Source: Lotus japonicus | Lineage: Eukaryota > Streptophyta > Magnoliopsida > Fabales > Fabaceae | Assembly: GCF_012489685.1 (NCBI RefSeq) | Contig: NC_080043.1 | Coordinates: 27,622,743-27,686,742, forward strand | Length of the DNA stretch: 64,000 nucleotides | Direction of reading: 5' to 3' | Shown: one piece after another, positions 22,170-34,032 of the stretch | Layout: each line of letters opens with the position of its first letter | Numbering within the stretch: position 1 is the stretch's first letter | The notes under the pieces: generated by a model | Told to the model about the DNA's origin: nothing | The model's input: only the letters and a program-made list of their open reading frames with translations | Database searches by the model: none | Program-made: the position numbers and the translations under genes

Positions 22170-23507
22170 GGGCCCGTTTGGTGGTCATGATAGGATAGGT
22201 TATGATAGGATAGTAATTATATCCTGTTGTTATATGTTGTTTGTTGCGCCAGCAGGATAGGATAATATTATCATGTCTCTTATTCTATCATGTCCATCAT
22301 GTGTAAAAGTTATCCTGAGGGGGAAGCTAGAATAGAACAGGATATGATACCAGTTATATATTTACTTTCGGTACCCTAACTCCAAATTAATTTATTTTAA
22401 TATTATATAATTTATAATAATATTAATTAATAAATATAAAAATATTAATTTAACTAAAATAAAAATAAATAAAATTATTATTCATAAATAATAAAATATA
22501 CTACTCACTTACAAATATTGATTTATTAATAGTAATAAACTAATTTAATATTTTCATCTCCTATTATTTAAAATTTATTTATCTACTTATATAATAATTT
22601 AAATATAAATTACTTTTAAAATAATAATATTTTTAATTTAGTTAATTTTTCTTATTTATCACGTGCCACAATTAAGTGAAAACCAATTGGTTACAAAAAT
22701 TTATTTTTTAATAGTAATAGACTAATTTTCTATTTTCATCTCCTATTATTTAAAATTATTTATCTACCTATATAATAGTTTATAATTTAAATATAAAGTA
22801 CTTTTGAAATAATTATATTCTTAATTTAGTTAACTTTTATTGTTAATTATCACGTGTCACAACTAAGTGAAAACCAATTGGTTAATTGCGTAATTTTATT
22901 TAAAATATAGGCTATTTACAAACAATAAAATAGGCTAATTAATAAAATTTTAATTAATTTTAGTTATTTTAAACTAGACTCATTCATAAAATTGTATAAA
23001 AAATTAAATTTAATAAAATGATCAATTTTTAAATATATATATTTATATATTTTTAAAAAAAACCAAATATATATATCAAGGGAGCTTGAGAAGCTCAATA
23101 GTACACGGTTCTGGATGAAACACAAAAGAGAAAGGGAAATTACAAGGTACATAAAGCAAAAACAAAAACTAGTACAAGAAATGAAATAAGAAACAAGGAT
23201 ACAAAAGATAAGAAACACAAGACTAGAAAGATGCAGGTAACGAGCTTCAACTATCCTATCCAGTCCTTATAAATAAGGATAAATGTATTTTTTATTCAAA
23301 TATAAATTTGATACATTTTTCCTTATCATATCATGTCTTTATCATTTGCATTTCAAACACGTGATAGGATAAGAGCACCTTATCATATCATGTCTTTATC
23401 ATTTGCATCTCAAACACATGATAGGATAAGAGTTTATCCTTCTATTATCCTATCATGTTGCTATCCTGTTTACATATCATATCTTATCCTGACCACCAAA
23501 CAGGTCC
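22170..23507. mobile_element. Harbinger/Tourist-like element, 1338 bp
   Basis: Terminal inverted repeats GGGCCCGTTTGGTGGTCA and TGACCACCAAACAGGTCC, flanked by TTA on both sides (22167-22169, 23508-23510). The 3-bp TTA/TAA duplication and GGGCC...GTTTGG ends are hallmarks of PIF/Harbinger elements. Subterminal regions repeat GATAGGATA and its complement. The interior has a roughly 180-bp tandem repeat (about 22520-22885, each unit ending near CACGTG-CCACAA then AACCAATTGGTTA) and a duplicated block at 23327-23425. No transposase ORF, so nonautonomous. Confidence 0.85.
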
Positions 23508-23510
23508 TTA

Positions 23511-24078
23511 ATGTTTTGCGATAGCTATAAATGGTATGTAGGCAATATGCATTGCCTCTAGATTGTCAAGGGTAAAGTTTATATTCTTGTTCTGATTTTT
23601 ATGGATTTGAGGGTTATGATCGATTTTGTAGGTTTGTTATTATTGTTCTGGAAAAGGTTAATTTGTGGGTAAATTTTCTGGGTTTGGGGGTAGGGGTTAA
23701 CTTGATTACCCATCCCTACATCTTCATCTTTCTAAGTCAATACATCACACGGATTTGAAGCTCCAAATTAATGTAAACGTCAGTAGATGTTATCAAGAGA
23801 AGTATAAAAGCTCAAAAAAGGTGTGAATTCGAACTTTCCCCCGATTTTCGTTATAATCTGGGTACTGGTTCGTGCCACAATTTAAATTGCGGAATGGGTT
23901 GGTTGTTATCGCAATTTTAATTGCGGTTTTGGTTTTAAAATTTCTTTGTAACGACCGTAATTTAAAGTGTGGGGTTCATACTTGGCCTACCGCTATGTAA
24001 ATTGCGGTCAATAGCGTTTTATGTGACAGTAACTTAGTTTTGTGTTTGACTTAGTGAATTTTGTTGTCTATAGCATAA
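23511..24078. other. Flank with repeated AAATTGCGG motifs
   Basis: Copies of AATTTAAATTGCGG and inverted forms occur at 23878-24010 and again at 24785-24870 after the pseudogene, suggesting both belong to one decayed MULE-type element. No gene in this flank itself. Confidence 0.45.
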
Positions 24079-24747
24079 TGGTGACTCGAAAATCTGAGGA
24101 AGTTGACAAGCCATCCCTAGATAATGATGATGATGGTAAAATTGTAGTTTGTGTGGATCTCACAGAGGCTTTTACTACTGATAAAGTAAGTATTAAACTG
24201 GTATTATAATGATGATGATGATGATGATTACGTTTCCTTGATGAGATAATGATTTGTAATCTTGTATCTGCAGGCTTTTGCATCCCGCACTGATCTTATT
24301 GATTGGGCTCGTCATGTAGGTAGAGAGAATAAATATCTTGTTGTTGTGACTAGGTCCGACTACAGATCTGAAAAGAGGAAACCTTTGTTAACATTGAGAT
24401 GTGATCGTGGTGGGAAGTATATACCAGCGGCGCAAGTGTTGAAGCGCAGATAAACTGGAACAAAAAAGTTTGATTGCCCTTTCAAGCTAAGAGCAAAGCC
24501 TAACGAGATTGATGGGCGATGGAAGTTGAAATTTCATTATGGGATTCACAACCATGATACTGCTGAAATTTTACAAGGTTACTCTTTTGTTGGTCGTCTA
24601 AATCCTGATGAAAATGTCATGGTGAGAAGTATGGTTGAGAAAAGGGTTAAGCCAAGCGACATGTTGATTGCAATAAGGGAGAAAAAACCCAACAACCTGA
24701 CTAGAATCAAACAAATCTACACTGAGAAACAATCAAATATACAATAG
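24079..24747 (+). pseudogene. MULE-derived protein fragment (transposase N-terminal region)
   Basis: Resembles the region ahead of the MULE transposase domain in plant Mutator-derived proteins. A short first exon (MVTRKSEEVDKPSLDNDDD...) ends near 24186 at a GT. A second segment after an AG near 24273 reads AFASRTDLIDWARHVGRENK, LLTLRCDRGGKY, then a TAA after KRR at about 24451. The same frame continues TGTKKFDCPFKLRAKPNE, HNHDTAEILQGYSFVGRL and ends SNIQ at 24747. Cys and His of the WRKY-like zinc site are visible (C-x-C...HNH). The internal stop and the absence of a transposase core make it a pseudogene. Confidence 0.6.
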
Positions 24748-25071
24748 GATCAAAAGGGGACCTTTCACGGTCAGTAAATAGTATAAAACAATGACCGTAG
24801 TTTAAATTGCAGTCAGTATAAAAATTGCAAAAATTAACTTAACCGCAATTTACTGATCGTAGTTTAAATTGCCGTGAGTATAAAAATTAGAAAATTGGGA
24901 AGCTGTGTAGTAAACCAGCACAACAAAAACCCTGAGGAGCTACACCGTCTCCGACACTGTACGAGGTCGGTGAGTGCCAATTTGTACTGGATTTTCGCGA
25001 CAACAACATTTGATTGATGAAATGCCCCTTTGCCAATTCCAAATCTCTCGTTTCACTTGCAGGTTTTTTCA

Positions 25072-26791
25072 ATGGCTTTGAGGAATAAGATTCCATGGTG
25101 GCACGGCGTTGCTGCTCTGTTCGGAGAATCCTATCGCCGGTGTTACGCCACCAGCAGCAAAGTGGACCTGAAGAAACTCCGCCCCATGATTCTCAAAAGA
25201 ATCGAGAAACGCTCCCAACTTTACCCCATTCCCTCCATGATTCCCGTTGCCAACGAGGTTCTCCTCTCTAGGAATGTTCTCATCCATGGCGTTTCCACCC
25301 TCCTCAATCACTTCCCTCTCATGTCTTGCAAGTCAGTGTTCTTTTTCTTTGAATGTTCTGAATTTAATCCTATATCATTAGTCATTCTCTAAAATCACTG
25401 TATTTGAGTTTTTATTGGTGATGTTTTATATTGAAGACATAAAGAGCAAGTAGGGAATTAGGGATTGATTGAATTGAAATTATCTTCACCTTTAAAGAAC
25501 AAATTGAAAATGAATATTAAGAGATTTGGGTGCTCTTTTCCATTAGCTTCTTCTGCTTTGACATTACATGAAGTAGCTAGTCACTCATGAGCACTGGATA
25601 TGTTTTGATCATTGTATATTTTTTTTCGTTCGAATGTCCATTTAGATATTAAATGATGGAGGAAAGAAAAGTGGGATTTTCTTGGTGAATGCAAAGAAGA
25701 TTGGAAACATTAGCTTGTTTTAACATAAGTGAGCAAACACTTTTGCTTGTTACCGGTGCTTATAATTTATAAATGTTGAATGTTAAAATAAACCATGAGA
25801 CAAACACTTCTACTTAAAATGCCAAAGTTTTTATTAAGAGTATTTTTCTGGTTTCTTATCTTTAGGAGTTACTACCATTTACTCGTTGTCAATTATTATT
25901 GTAAGGAATAATGTTTGAACCGTGTGATCATTAGGAAATTTGTATTTTACTTGGACTTGTTGTCTTCCCATTTTTGTAAGCTCAAGTTGTTGAAACTTGA
26001 AAACATTATATGCTTATCTACTCTTATTATGTATTTACAGATTCTGTCCAGAGATATATATTGGTGAGAAGGGGCATTTAATTCAGACTTGCCGGGGTTA
26101 CAAGCATCGTGCCAAGCATCAGGTTCATGAATGGGTCCAAGGTGGTTTGAATGATATACTTGTTCCTGTTGAAACATTTCACTTGAAGAACATGTTCCAA
26201 AGTGTTATTAGGCATAATCAAAGGTTTGACTTTGATCGCATCCCTGCTGTTGTTGAGCTATGCTGGCAAGCCGGGGCTGATCCCCATGATGAAAACCTTA
26301 ATTCAAGTAATTGGAACTTGGAGGATGCAAATGGCATTGTTGATGGAACTGAGTCCTTGTCACCAAGTGATCTTGCCTCTATAGCAAATAAAACTGTCAA
26401 TGCTTGGGAGACTCTCAGGTCTGGGGTGGAGAAGTTGTTGTTGGTTTATCCGGCAAAAGTTTGTAAATATTGTTCTGAGGTGCATGTTGGGCCGTCTGGC
26501 CATAAAGCTAGGCTCTGTGGAGTGTTTAAGTATGAAAGTTGGAAAGGAACTCACTTTTGGACAAAAGCTAATGTGGATAATTTAGTGCCACCAAAGATTG
26601 TATGGAAACGAAGACCTCAAGATCCTCCTGTACTTTTGAATGCAGGGAGAAACTTCTATGGGCGTCTTCCAGCTGTATTGGATCTGTGCACAATAGCTGG
26701 TGCTATTGTGCCTGCTAAGTATAATATTATGATGAAAGTGCAAGGTATGTCTGGCCCTGCTAATAATAAGATCTGGACGGGCATTAGATAA
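25072..26791 (+). CDS. APO4: APO-family protein, APO4-like, organelle-targeted
   Basis: APO proteins are plant organelle RNA-binding factors needed for intron splicing; APO4 is the mitochondrial member. Two exons, 25072-25331 and 26041-26791, encode 336 aa, about the length I recall for Arabidopsis APO4. The N-terminus is basic and Ser/Tyr-rich (a presequence). The first APO motif spans the splice junction (SCKFCPEIYIGEKGHLIQTC). The second, at about residues 225-260, reads VCKYCSEVHVGPSGHKARLC. Both keep the C-x2-C...H...C zinc-type pattern. The conserved FYGRLPAVLDLCTIAGA follows. The junction codon is AA|A in phase 2. An alternative donor at 26745 (CAAG|GTATGT) joined to an acceptor at 27018 would replace the last 14 residues with two residues. 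Confidence 0.88.
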
Positions 26792-28493
26792 ACAAACTTA
26801 TGCAAGCAACTGTGAGTTGAATGCTGATCCGGCACTCAATCAGGGAATGTCTGGAGAAGAAATCTGACTTGTCATTACTTTCATCTACGATTTTCTGCAT
26901 AATTTTAAGGTTGTCTTGTTTGACATCATATCTGATTATAAATCCATATTCCTATTCTTGTGTTACTTACAGCAAGAAGTATTGTTTCCATATCTCATTT
27001 TCCTAAATATTTATGCAGAGCTATGAAAATCTCAGACATATATATGTGGCTGGACTTGATGGCGATGGACCCGCTCCTCAGGTTGCACAAAGGTAATCTA
27101 ATGTTCTACTTCTCCAGTCAAAGATCCCAGTTTTCAGTTTTGATTATTTTTGTAAACCTTGTGGAATCATTAGTCCTATAATTGCTTGAAATATTGACAC
27201 AAGAGATACTGCGTCTGTTGTTGTACATATCTGTAGCAAGTTCATCCCTGCCAAAACAGGGGGCAGTTTATCTCAGAAATTTCATTTTTCTTGACGTATC
27301 ACATGAATAGAAGCTCTGCTTTATTTTCTATCAATTATTAAGTTTGTGAATTTGGAATATCTAAAGAATGAGGTAGAGGAAAAAGTATGGGATTATAAAT
27401 GTTCATTGAAAAATATATAGAAAAGATTCTGATAAAATAAATACAAATCTTAACAAACAATGAAGTTATTAAAATCTACTCTAACAAACAATTTAAGTGA
27501 TTAAATTCTGCTCTGAGTTTTCCAGTCAATAGTTACAACTTACAAACACTGCACTTTTCTCTTTATAGTACATCTTTTGCTTTAGAAAAACCAAGTCTCT
27601 AGTTTGTAGGCATGCTTTTGGCTTTTTTACTTGCAGACGGTGGTTTATTATCGAATATGGATAAATAGATTGCAGACGTTGTTTCATTGTGCATAAGTTC
27701 TTTCTACAAATAAAACTGCTTGAAGTCTGAACCAAATCCTTGAGATAAGAAAGAAAATGATTTGGTGATTGGCTTTTATTGTTAGCCAAGGATAATGTAA
27801 TTAACCTTGTTTGCATTGTCTAATGTAACAACCAATTTGGTGAAGGAAAGAGAGAACTAGGGATTTGGTTCTTCTAAAGTCTACAAGCAAGATTCTTTTA
27901 CTTGCTTAGTCATGAAAAATTCTGGGTTACCCCACTCAGATTTTCATGTTATGTGATTCACTTAACTTTAAAAACAAAAAAAAGAATATCGTTGTTCAAG
28001 CTCAATACTATTCTTAGGTTATTTGTGTCTGTGATGACTTATCACCATTTCATTAATTTCAATAGGAATATTTGAATTCCAGATTTGCAAATTTGATTGA
28101 ACATCTAATGAATAAGGAGGACATTCATTTGGTCAAGTTCTTTTGTGTTTTTTCTTTGGGAAATATTGATGCTAAATGCTAATTAAGCTCTTGATAGTTG
28201 TTGATAAAGTATGCTACTGCATTAACTAAACCATACAATTTTTGTTAACCTTTATGAGATAATAAACTTAAAATCCTAAAAGTAGTAGCTGATATCAACT
28301 ACATAGATGACATATTCTTTTAAACACATACATATATGTAAAACAGGAAGATTTCATGTAGAGTGTTATTCATCTTTTTGATTTCAAAAAAAGTGTTATT
28401 CATCTTTTGGATCTAAATGTGATAAACAAAGATGCAAGAAGGCAACATGTGACAAACAATGAAAAGCAATATATAATTGTGGTGATTTCAAGC
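26792..28493. other. Intergenic, with a possible cryptic 3' exon of the APO gene
   Basis: 27019-27092 is bounded by TTATGCAG and AAAG|GTAATC and is open in one frame (SYENLRHIYVAGLDGDGPAP), so it may be an alternative or ancestral exon. The rest is AT-rich without recognised features. Confidence 0.35.
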
Positions 28494-29255
28494 TCAGGCA
28501 TAACCACTGCGACTAACCGTTCCTTTAAAAACATATAGATAGTCCCCATTTTCAACTCCATGCCACCGGAGGCTACAACTATCGCGCATGATCCTCTGCT
28601 TGTGTATAAACAAATAGTCATCAACTGGCAGAACTTTTTTGCTTAGCAATAACTGCTTCAATTCACCAACAGTACTTATATCTCTCATCTCCACCGGAAT
28701 GGTAGCTGCATTAAGCAAACTAGAGGAAGTTTGTACCACCAAGCTTAACTTTCTTGTGGGAGGTTCTTCTCTTGAGCGACTCACGGGCTTGAGGAACACC
28801 ACAATTTCAGAAAATTCCCCAATGCCATACTCATGTAGCTTTCTGAATTCTTCATCCAATTCTATACCAGAAAAGAAAAGGGTCATTCTTTTGATGGGCA
28901 TGCTATCAATGATGTGGATTTTTTCCTTCAAGATACGAATAGTATCTGTTCTGTCCACCTCAATATTAATCTTTCTAGCTGAAAATTTTACTGTGATTTG
29001 CATTTGGTTAGGATTATTAATGGGGCGTGGCTCCACTGGTTTGATGGTGAGGTGAACTTTTGTGCCTTCAGTGACTATAGGGTAATCTTCCATGTCTAAC
29101 CCGTCCATGAGTTCCCACCCAGAAACTGTTAGGATTTGTGAAGCCATTGGAACACCATAGATTTGCTCAATATTTCTTTTGATTTCAGCAACTTTTTCTT
29201 GGGCACCCACTTCAAGGAAAAATTGGTTTGTTCTTGTGACAATTGCAATTATCAT
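28494..29255 (-). CDS. Protein with three ubiquitin-like domains
   Basis: A 253-aa intronless ORF with three consecutive ubiquitin folds. Residues 1-75 run from MIIAIVTRTNQFFLEVGAQE to KVHLTIKP and include IKRNIEQIYGVPMASQIL. About 87-160 includes ITVKFSARKINIEV and LKEKIHIIDSMPIKRMTLFF. About 170-250 includes LSLVVQTSSSLL, VGELKQLLLSKKVLPVDDYL and ENGDYLYVF. No C-terminal Gly-Gly is present, so it is not a conjugated modifier. It resembles plant ubiquitin domain-containing proteins annotated as 7SL RNA1-like. The start is the only in-frame ATG giving a complete first domain. The frame is clean and the gene looks intact. Confidence 0.85.
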   Translation of the reverse strand: MIIAIVTRTNQFFLEVGAQEKVAEIKRNIEQIYGVPMASQILTVSGWELMDGLDMEDYPIVTEGTKVHLTIKPVEPRPINNPNQMQITVKFSARKINIEVDRTDTIRILKEKIHIIDSMPIKRMTLFFSGIELDEEFRKLHEYGIGEFSEIVVFLKPVSRSREEPPTRKLSLVVQTSSSLLNAATIPVEMRDISTVGELKQLLLSKKVLPVDDYLFIHKQRIMRDSCSLRWHGVENGDYLYVFKGTVSRSGYA

Positions 29256-29385
29256 AGTGAAATTAATCTGGTGCCTGATATTCTTGGAAAGGAAGGAGGA
29301 AAATAAGAACAGAAAGTTTGAGCAGTCTTTTATTTAGAAGGACTGTATGTTAAATGTGTCAGTCATAAGCCATGAGGACTCAAAA

Positions 29386-29397
29386 TTATATAGTTAG
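29386..29397 (-). promoter_or_regulatory. TATA box of the ubiquitin-like gene
   Basis: ACTATATAATTT on the minus strand, about 135 bp upstream of the ATG at 29255. Confidence 0.5.
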
Positions 29398-29399
29398 CC

Positions 29400-31872
29400 T
29401 CATGTGATTATGGATGCAAGTGAATGTAGATCGTTATACTCATGTCAAATATATGAGTGCTTGACACATGCCTTGAATTTATTCCCTAATGTGGGGTTCA
29501 ATATCATGCAAAAAGATCTCTTTGACTGTGATCTTAGGGGTATCTTTGAAACTGCATTTTCTAAAATTGACTCTTAACTGTTTATTTAATCTAAAATGGC
29601 AATGTCAGAGTAAAAGTAAGGAAAGCTTGAATTCTGTATTTATTTTTTTATTCTACAAGAGGAAAACAGCTTGAATTGTGTTTTATCACAGATTTGCACC
29701 AAATCGTTTTACCAATTTGGGGTAAACATAGGTTGTAGCATATATATTGAGATTTTAACAAAATACTGTTGATTAATCATTTTGCAATATTTTAAATGAT
29801 GCTTTTATGGTATATCATACAATTAAGCGCTTGACATTCAAGCAAAAACTTCTTAGACCAATTAAAGTCATAATTCAACTTGATGCAATTCATTATCTTG
29901 CCATGATGTTGGCTAGGCTTCATTCTGTTTTGGTGTGTCATGGCCAATAACTTGGGCCATATTTTGCCTTCGATTGTGTGAAGAGCAAAGTTAGACCAAA
30001 AGAAAAAAGAAATAGCAACTGAGCAAAATTGTACTCATGGAAATAATCAGAATGAGTCTGTTACATTACATGCCTGCGATAAGTGAAAATAACAGAATTC
30101 TCTGTGTGGTTGTTGTGTTGTTGCTACAAGTTGTGAGAGTGAGTAAGGAGCCTTCTTAAAACTTGGTAATTATAACAGATAATTAGCACAAGATGCTTGT
30201 TACATACAAGTGTCACATCCTGATTGTTGCAAATCCTACAAGGACACCAGCATCATCTATATGTATAAAGATAATTCACCGATCATAATTGAAATAAGAG
30301 TAAAGAGAAAGCAAATAAAATCATTTAACAACAAATTAGTCATATATGTTGTTTTTACTAATAAGATTAATTTTGCTAGGGTGTTCATCGGCTTGACTCG
30401 AGTCAGTGAACTTGATAATTCAAACCAAAATAATTTAACTGCTCTGAATTAGTTTGATTAACTGATTTGTTTCACCTTAACCTCGAACCAAACCAATTGC
30501 AATTGATTCAATCCATGGATTTGTTTTTAATCCAAATCAACTCGATTATTTGATTAACTTTTTTTTTCTACATATAAAAGTTCATTGGTACAATTTACTT
30601 TCTGATGGCAGCTCTTACTGTCTCTAAATTTACAACTTAATAATGTGTGATGAGTTGATTTGTTTTTTGGTTTAAGATTATTGACAATGCATCATTTATA
30701 TTTTGAGTAACATGTCATACACTTCACAATTATCAGCTTTTTAGAGCCAACAAGTCGACTATAAGTATAACCTCTAATACTATGTGGTTAGTCTAAAGGA
30801 TATGCTCATGATTGTAATTGAAAAGCAAATTTTGTTAAACTATAAAGAAAAAGTGCATCTAGAAAAGTTCATAAAATATTTAAATTATGTACCTAAAAGT
30901 AATGAATCAAAATCACAAATAGTATAAATGAAGAATTAAAAGTTCAAGGAAGAAAGTAATAAGGGCACAATGATGATGCATCTGACCTTACTGCCACTCT
31001 GTAGTTTAATCCCCATTCATCTGTTTGAACCCTGAATCGAATAGATTTGGGCCCCTTAGATGTGACTTCTTGTATTTGATTAGGTGTTGTGTTGTCTTAT
31101 TACATAGTACATGTTCCTCTTCAAAGTTCAAACCACTAACCTTAGGGCCCCAACATTTACATTACACATAAAGTTAATTTATAGAAGGGAAAACTTGAAA
31201 GAAATTAAAAAAAGGCACAGTTTACTATCCATATTTGAGAAATGGCGTTAATGTTAATTGTTAACGTAGGAAATTTCTTATGAAACCGAATTTTTCAGTA
31301 TCATTCACTTGTAATAATTGAAATCTTAATTTAGATTTATTGAACATTATTTGACACTTCATAATATTTTAAGCTTTAGAGGCATCACAAAAAATTCCAG
31401 GTTCCAAAAAGTTCTACTCTCTCCATAGAAGATACCTTAAATCTGATTGGGTATTTCTGTTTTTTTTTTTTTTCAGTGTATGCATTAGTTAAGTAGATAA
31501 TATATACATCATTTATGCTAATTAAAAAATATATTATACTTTTAGCAGAATTTGTTTTCGTGTTTTTCCTTCTTAGGAAATTTTGTGTGGCAAGTTTCAT
31601 TAGAATATTGAACTTGTCCCTTCCATAAGAGCTATTCTTCTGGTCTAATTAAGCTTCAATATATGTTACAAACCTCCTTCACTATTGAAAGCGAACTTCA
31701 CAAAAGCTTCAACTAACATTAAAAGGACATCATATAATAACTTGTGATGTAGACCTTATACCAAATTTCCGAAAGGAAAAATAAAAAGACTTTTTTATTT
31801 TGGGTGGTCAAATGGTGGTAATGTAATTCAAGCTATGACTTCATACTACTTAAATTCCTGATCACTAATTTT
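29400..31872. other. Intergenic AT-rich DNA
   Basis: About 2.5 kb without a supported gene, RNA or repeat boundary. A T16-like run lies at about 31457-31474. Small ORFs appear incidental. Confidence 0.55.
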
Positions 31873-31877
31873 AATGG

Positions 31878-32178
31878 TGGACTGGGCGAGCCCCTAGAGG
31901 GGCAACGCCCAGGGTTCACACCGCCCCGTGGTGGGTCCCCAAGCCAGTAGGGTTGGGCCTCGTTCAGCCAGGCCCACACGGCCCATTAAGGACACTAGCA
32001 TATGGGGGCCCAACACTACCTCTATAAATAGGTAGCAGATACCAATTGTAAGAGACCTTGGCTCATTTTATGAATACACACATGAAATTCAATTATTCTC
32101 TTGCTAGATTTCTCTCTTGAGTGCAATCACTTCTCTCTCTAGGGGTTACACCCTTTCTCAATGTTCTTACCCGGAACA
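31878..32178 (+). repeat. 5' LTR
   Basis: Begins TGGACTGGGCGAG and ends CCCGGAACA. It carries a TATA box (TCTATAAATAGG, 32021-32032) and a GC-rich inverted repeat GGGCG...CGCCC at its start. Confidence 0.95.
32023..32030 (+). promoter_or_regulatory. LTR TATA box
   Basis: TATAAATA about 150 bp into the LTR, conserved in all three LTR copies in the window (20491, 31878 and 37000). Confidence 0.7.
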
Positions 32179-32180
32179 TT

Positions 32181-32199
32181 TGGCGCCGTCTGTGGGGAT
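32181..32199 (+). promoter_or_regulatory. Primer-binding site
   Basis: TGGCGCCGTCTGTGGGGAT starts two bases after the LTR. This is a primer-binding sequence found in many plant Ty3-type elements. Confidence 0.85.
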
Positions 32200-33119
32200 C
32201 GATAAACTTTTGATTCCCGGATCACGTGGATTGATTGCACCACTGATTTTGCTTGAGATTTTCGTTGTTTTTCGTGGATTTCGTGGGACGGATTTTGATG
32301 ACGGAAATGGATCTTGGATGATCTTTTTGGGCTCTGGATTGGAAAAGGAATACAATGCACCTTGACCTTCAAGAATCCGTGTCGCCACAGGTCTCCCGGC
32401 AGCATCTTCTTCCACAAGGTTCGCCAACGATGGCGGCGGAAGTTCGGGAATAAAAGCATCGAAGACAAGCCACGCATTCTGAGGCGGAACCGCCTGTGCT
32501 ACTGGGAGGAGGGGATTTGCGATTTAGAGTGGACGGATCTGTTGATTATTGCGGCATCACAGGCGGATCGTGGCGGAAGCTTGATCGCTGTTGTCAATCG
32601 ACGGAGCGGGAGCTAATTCGAGACTGAGAAAGGAATCGATGAAACTCAGTGGCTATAGTGGACGGGAGAATGACGGATCAAGAAAGCTGATCAGGTTTCG
32701 AAACGGGAGAAAAAGCAGCGATAAAAGGAGGAGTTTCAGATCGGTGGCAATGCGGAGGGGAAGGAACAGGGTGCGTTCACGAGAGAATGACAGATCGAGA
32801 TTCAGCGTGTAGAAGTGTGTTAGTTCTTCAAGGCGCATCCAGCGATGGCAGATCGGAGCAACACGGTTCAGACCGACAATGAAGAGCGTCAACAGAGGTG
32901 AAGCTTCAGATCGAGGAAGCATGTAGGCAAGGGAGAGCAGATCGGTAATGACGAAGAAAAGAACGAAGGCGAGGAATCTGTCCAGAGCACAATACATGAG
33001 GAGCAGAGCCAATCCCGAGACGTTTTTTGATGAGGCGTTGGAATTCTGGCGGGCACGCTTTTGCTTTGGCGGTTGAAGTTCGGCGAGCAAGTGTCAGCGG
33101 CGTTGAAGTTAGGCGGTGA

Positions 33120-33330
33120 GCAAATTCTTGCGAGCACGTTTGCTTTGGCGAGCACGTTTGCTTTGGCGAGCACGTGTTGGCTTTGGCGAGCACGTTTTGA
33201 AGCTAGGCGGCGAGCAAGTGTTGTTGGCGATGGAGTTCGGCGGCGAGAGAATGTCGCTGGCGTTGGAATCTGGCAAGCACGTTTTACTCCGGCGGCGGAA
33301 TTCTGGCGGGCACGTTTTGTTTTGGCCATG
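33120..33330 (+). repeat. Minisatellite, GGCGAGCACGTTTGCTTT units
   Basis: Tandem copies of a unit close to TTTGGCGAGCACGTTTGC (33130-33190), then looser copies (GGCGAGCAAGTG, GGCAAGCACGTT, GGCGGGCACGTT) to about 33330. Confidence 0.75.
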
Positions 33331-33902
33331 GAAGTTTGGCGAGTAAAGCGTTGCTATGGTTAAGATCGCTGGCAAACAAATTTTCCAATTCCTTCAAACT
33401 TTTCTTCCATCTTTCATTTGATTCCCTTCTCAGTTGTTGTATTTCCTAATTTTCTTATTTTGAAGTTGATATTATAAGTTATATTGTCTTCACTAGTTTT
33501 GATTCAGACAGAGAGGAGCAAATCGGATCAAAGAGAAGGAGTGGGTGAGTTGAGACACACCAACTGCTCGATGAAATGTCACAGAGGAACATTGTCCTTT
33601 CCAACACCACGAGGGATGACCTTTTCCCTGCTGCTGGTGATAGCACGTCCAGTGTCGGCGTTGCGGCAAGTGACTGCCGAGCAAAATGGCAGATTACTGA
33701 TTTTGGTTGAGTAAACTGAGGCAATGGAGGCTAGTTGAACTGAACAATAGTGGTGTTCGAACAAGGCTCAGAAGCTGGAGTTGGAATGATACGCCGGAGT
33801 GAGTTTGATTGGGTAACTTTGGTAATGGATTGTGTTTTGCTTCTTCCTTTGGTCTTAAATTGATGAACCTTTCTTGCCTAAGTGATGCTTGCAACATTGA
33901 TG

Positions 33903-34032
33903 TTACCATATTAGGAATAAAGTGAGATTACTGGTTTAAATCACTTTGGAACTGAACTTGTCTTAGATATTACCATATTAGGAATAAAGTGAGATTACTG
34001 GTTTAAATCACTTTGGAACTGAACTTGTCTTA
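33903..34032 (+). repeat. 67-bp tandem duplication
   Basis: A segment starting TTACCATATTAGGAATAAAG at 33903 repeats at 33970 without visible change over about 63 bp, indicating a recent duplication. Confidence 0.9.

Noticed and set aside
32653..33375. Overlapping long ORFs on both strands (up to 146 codons)
   Set aside because: The GC-rich minisatellite region is open in many frames at once; repeated Ala-Arg-Gln-type peptides follow the DNA repeats.
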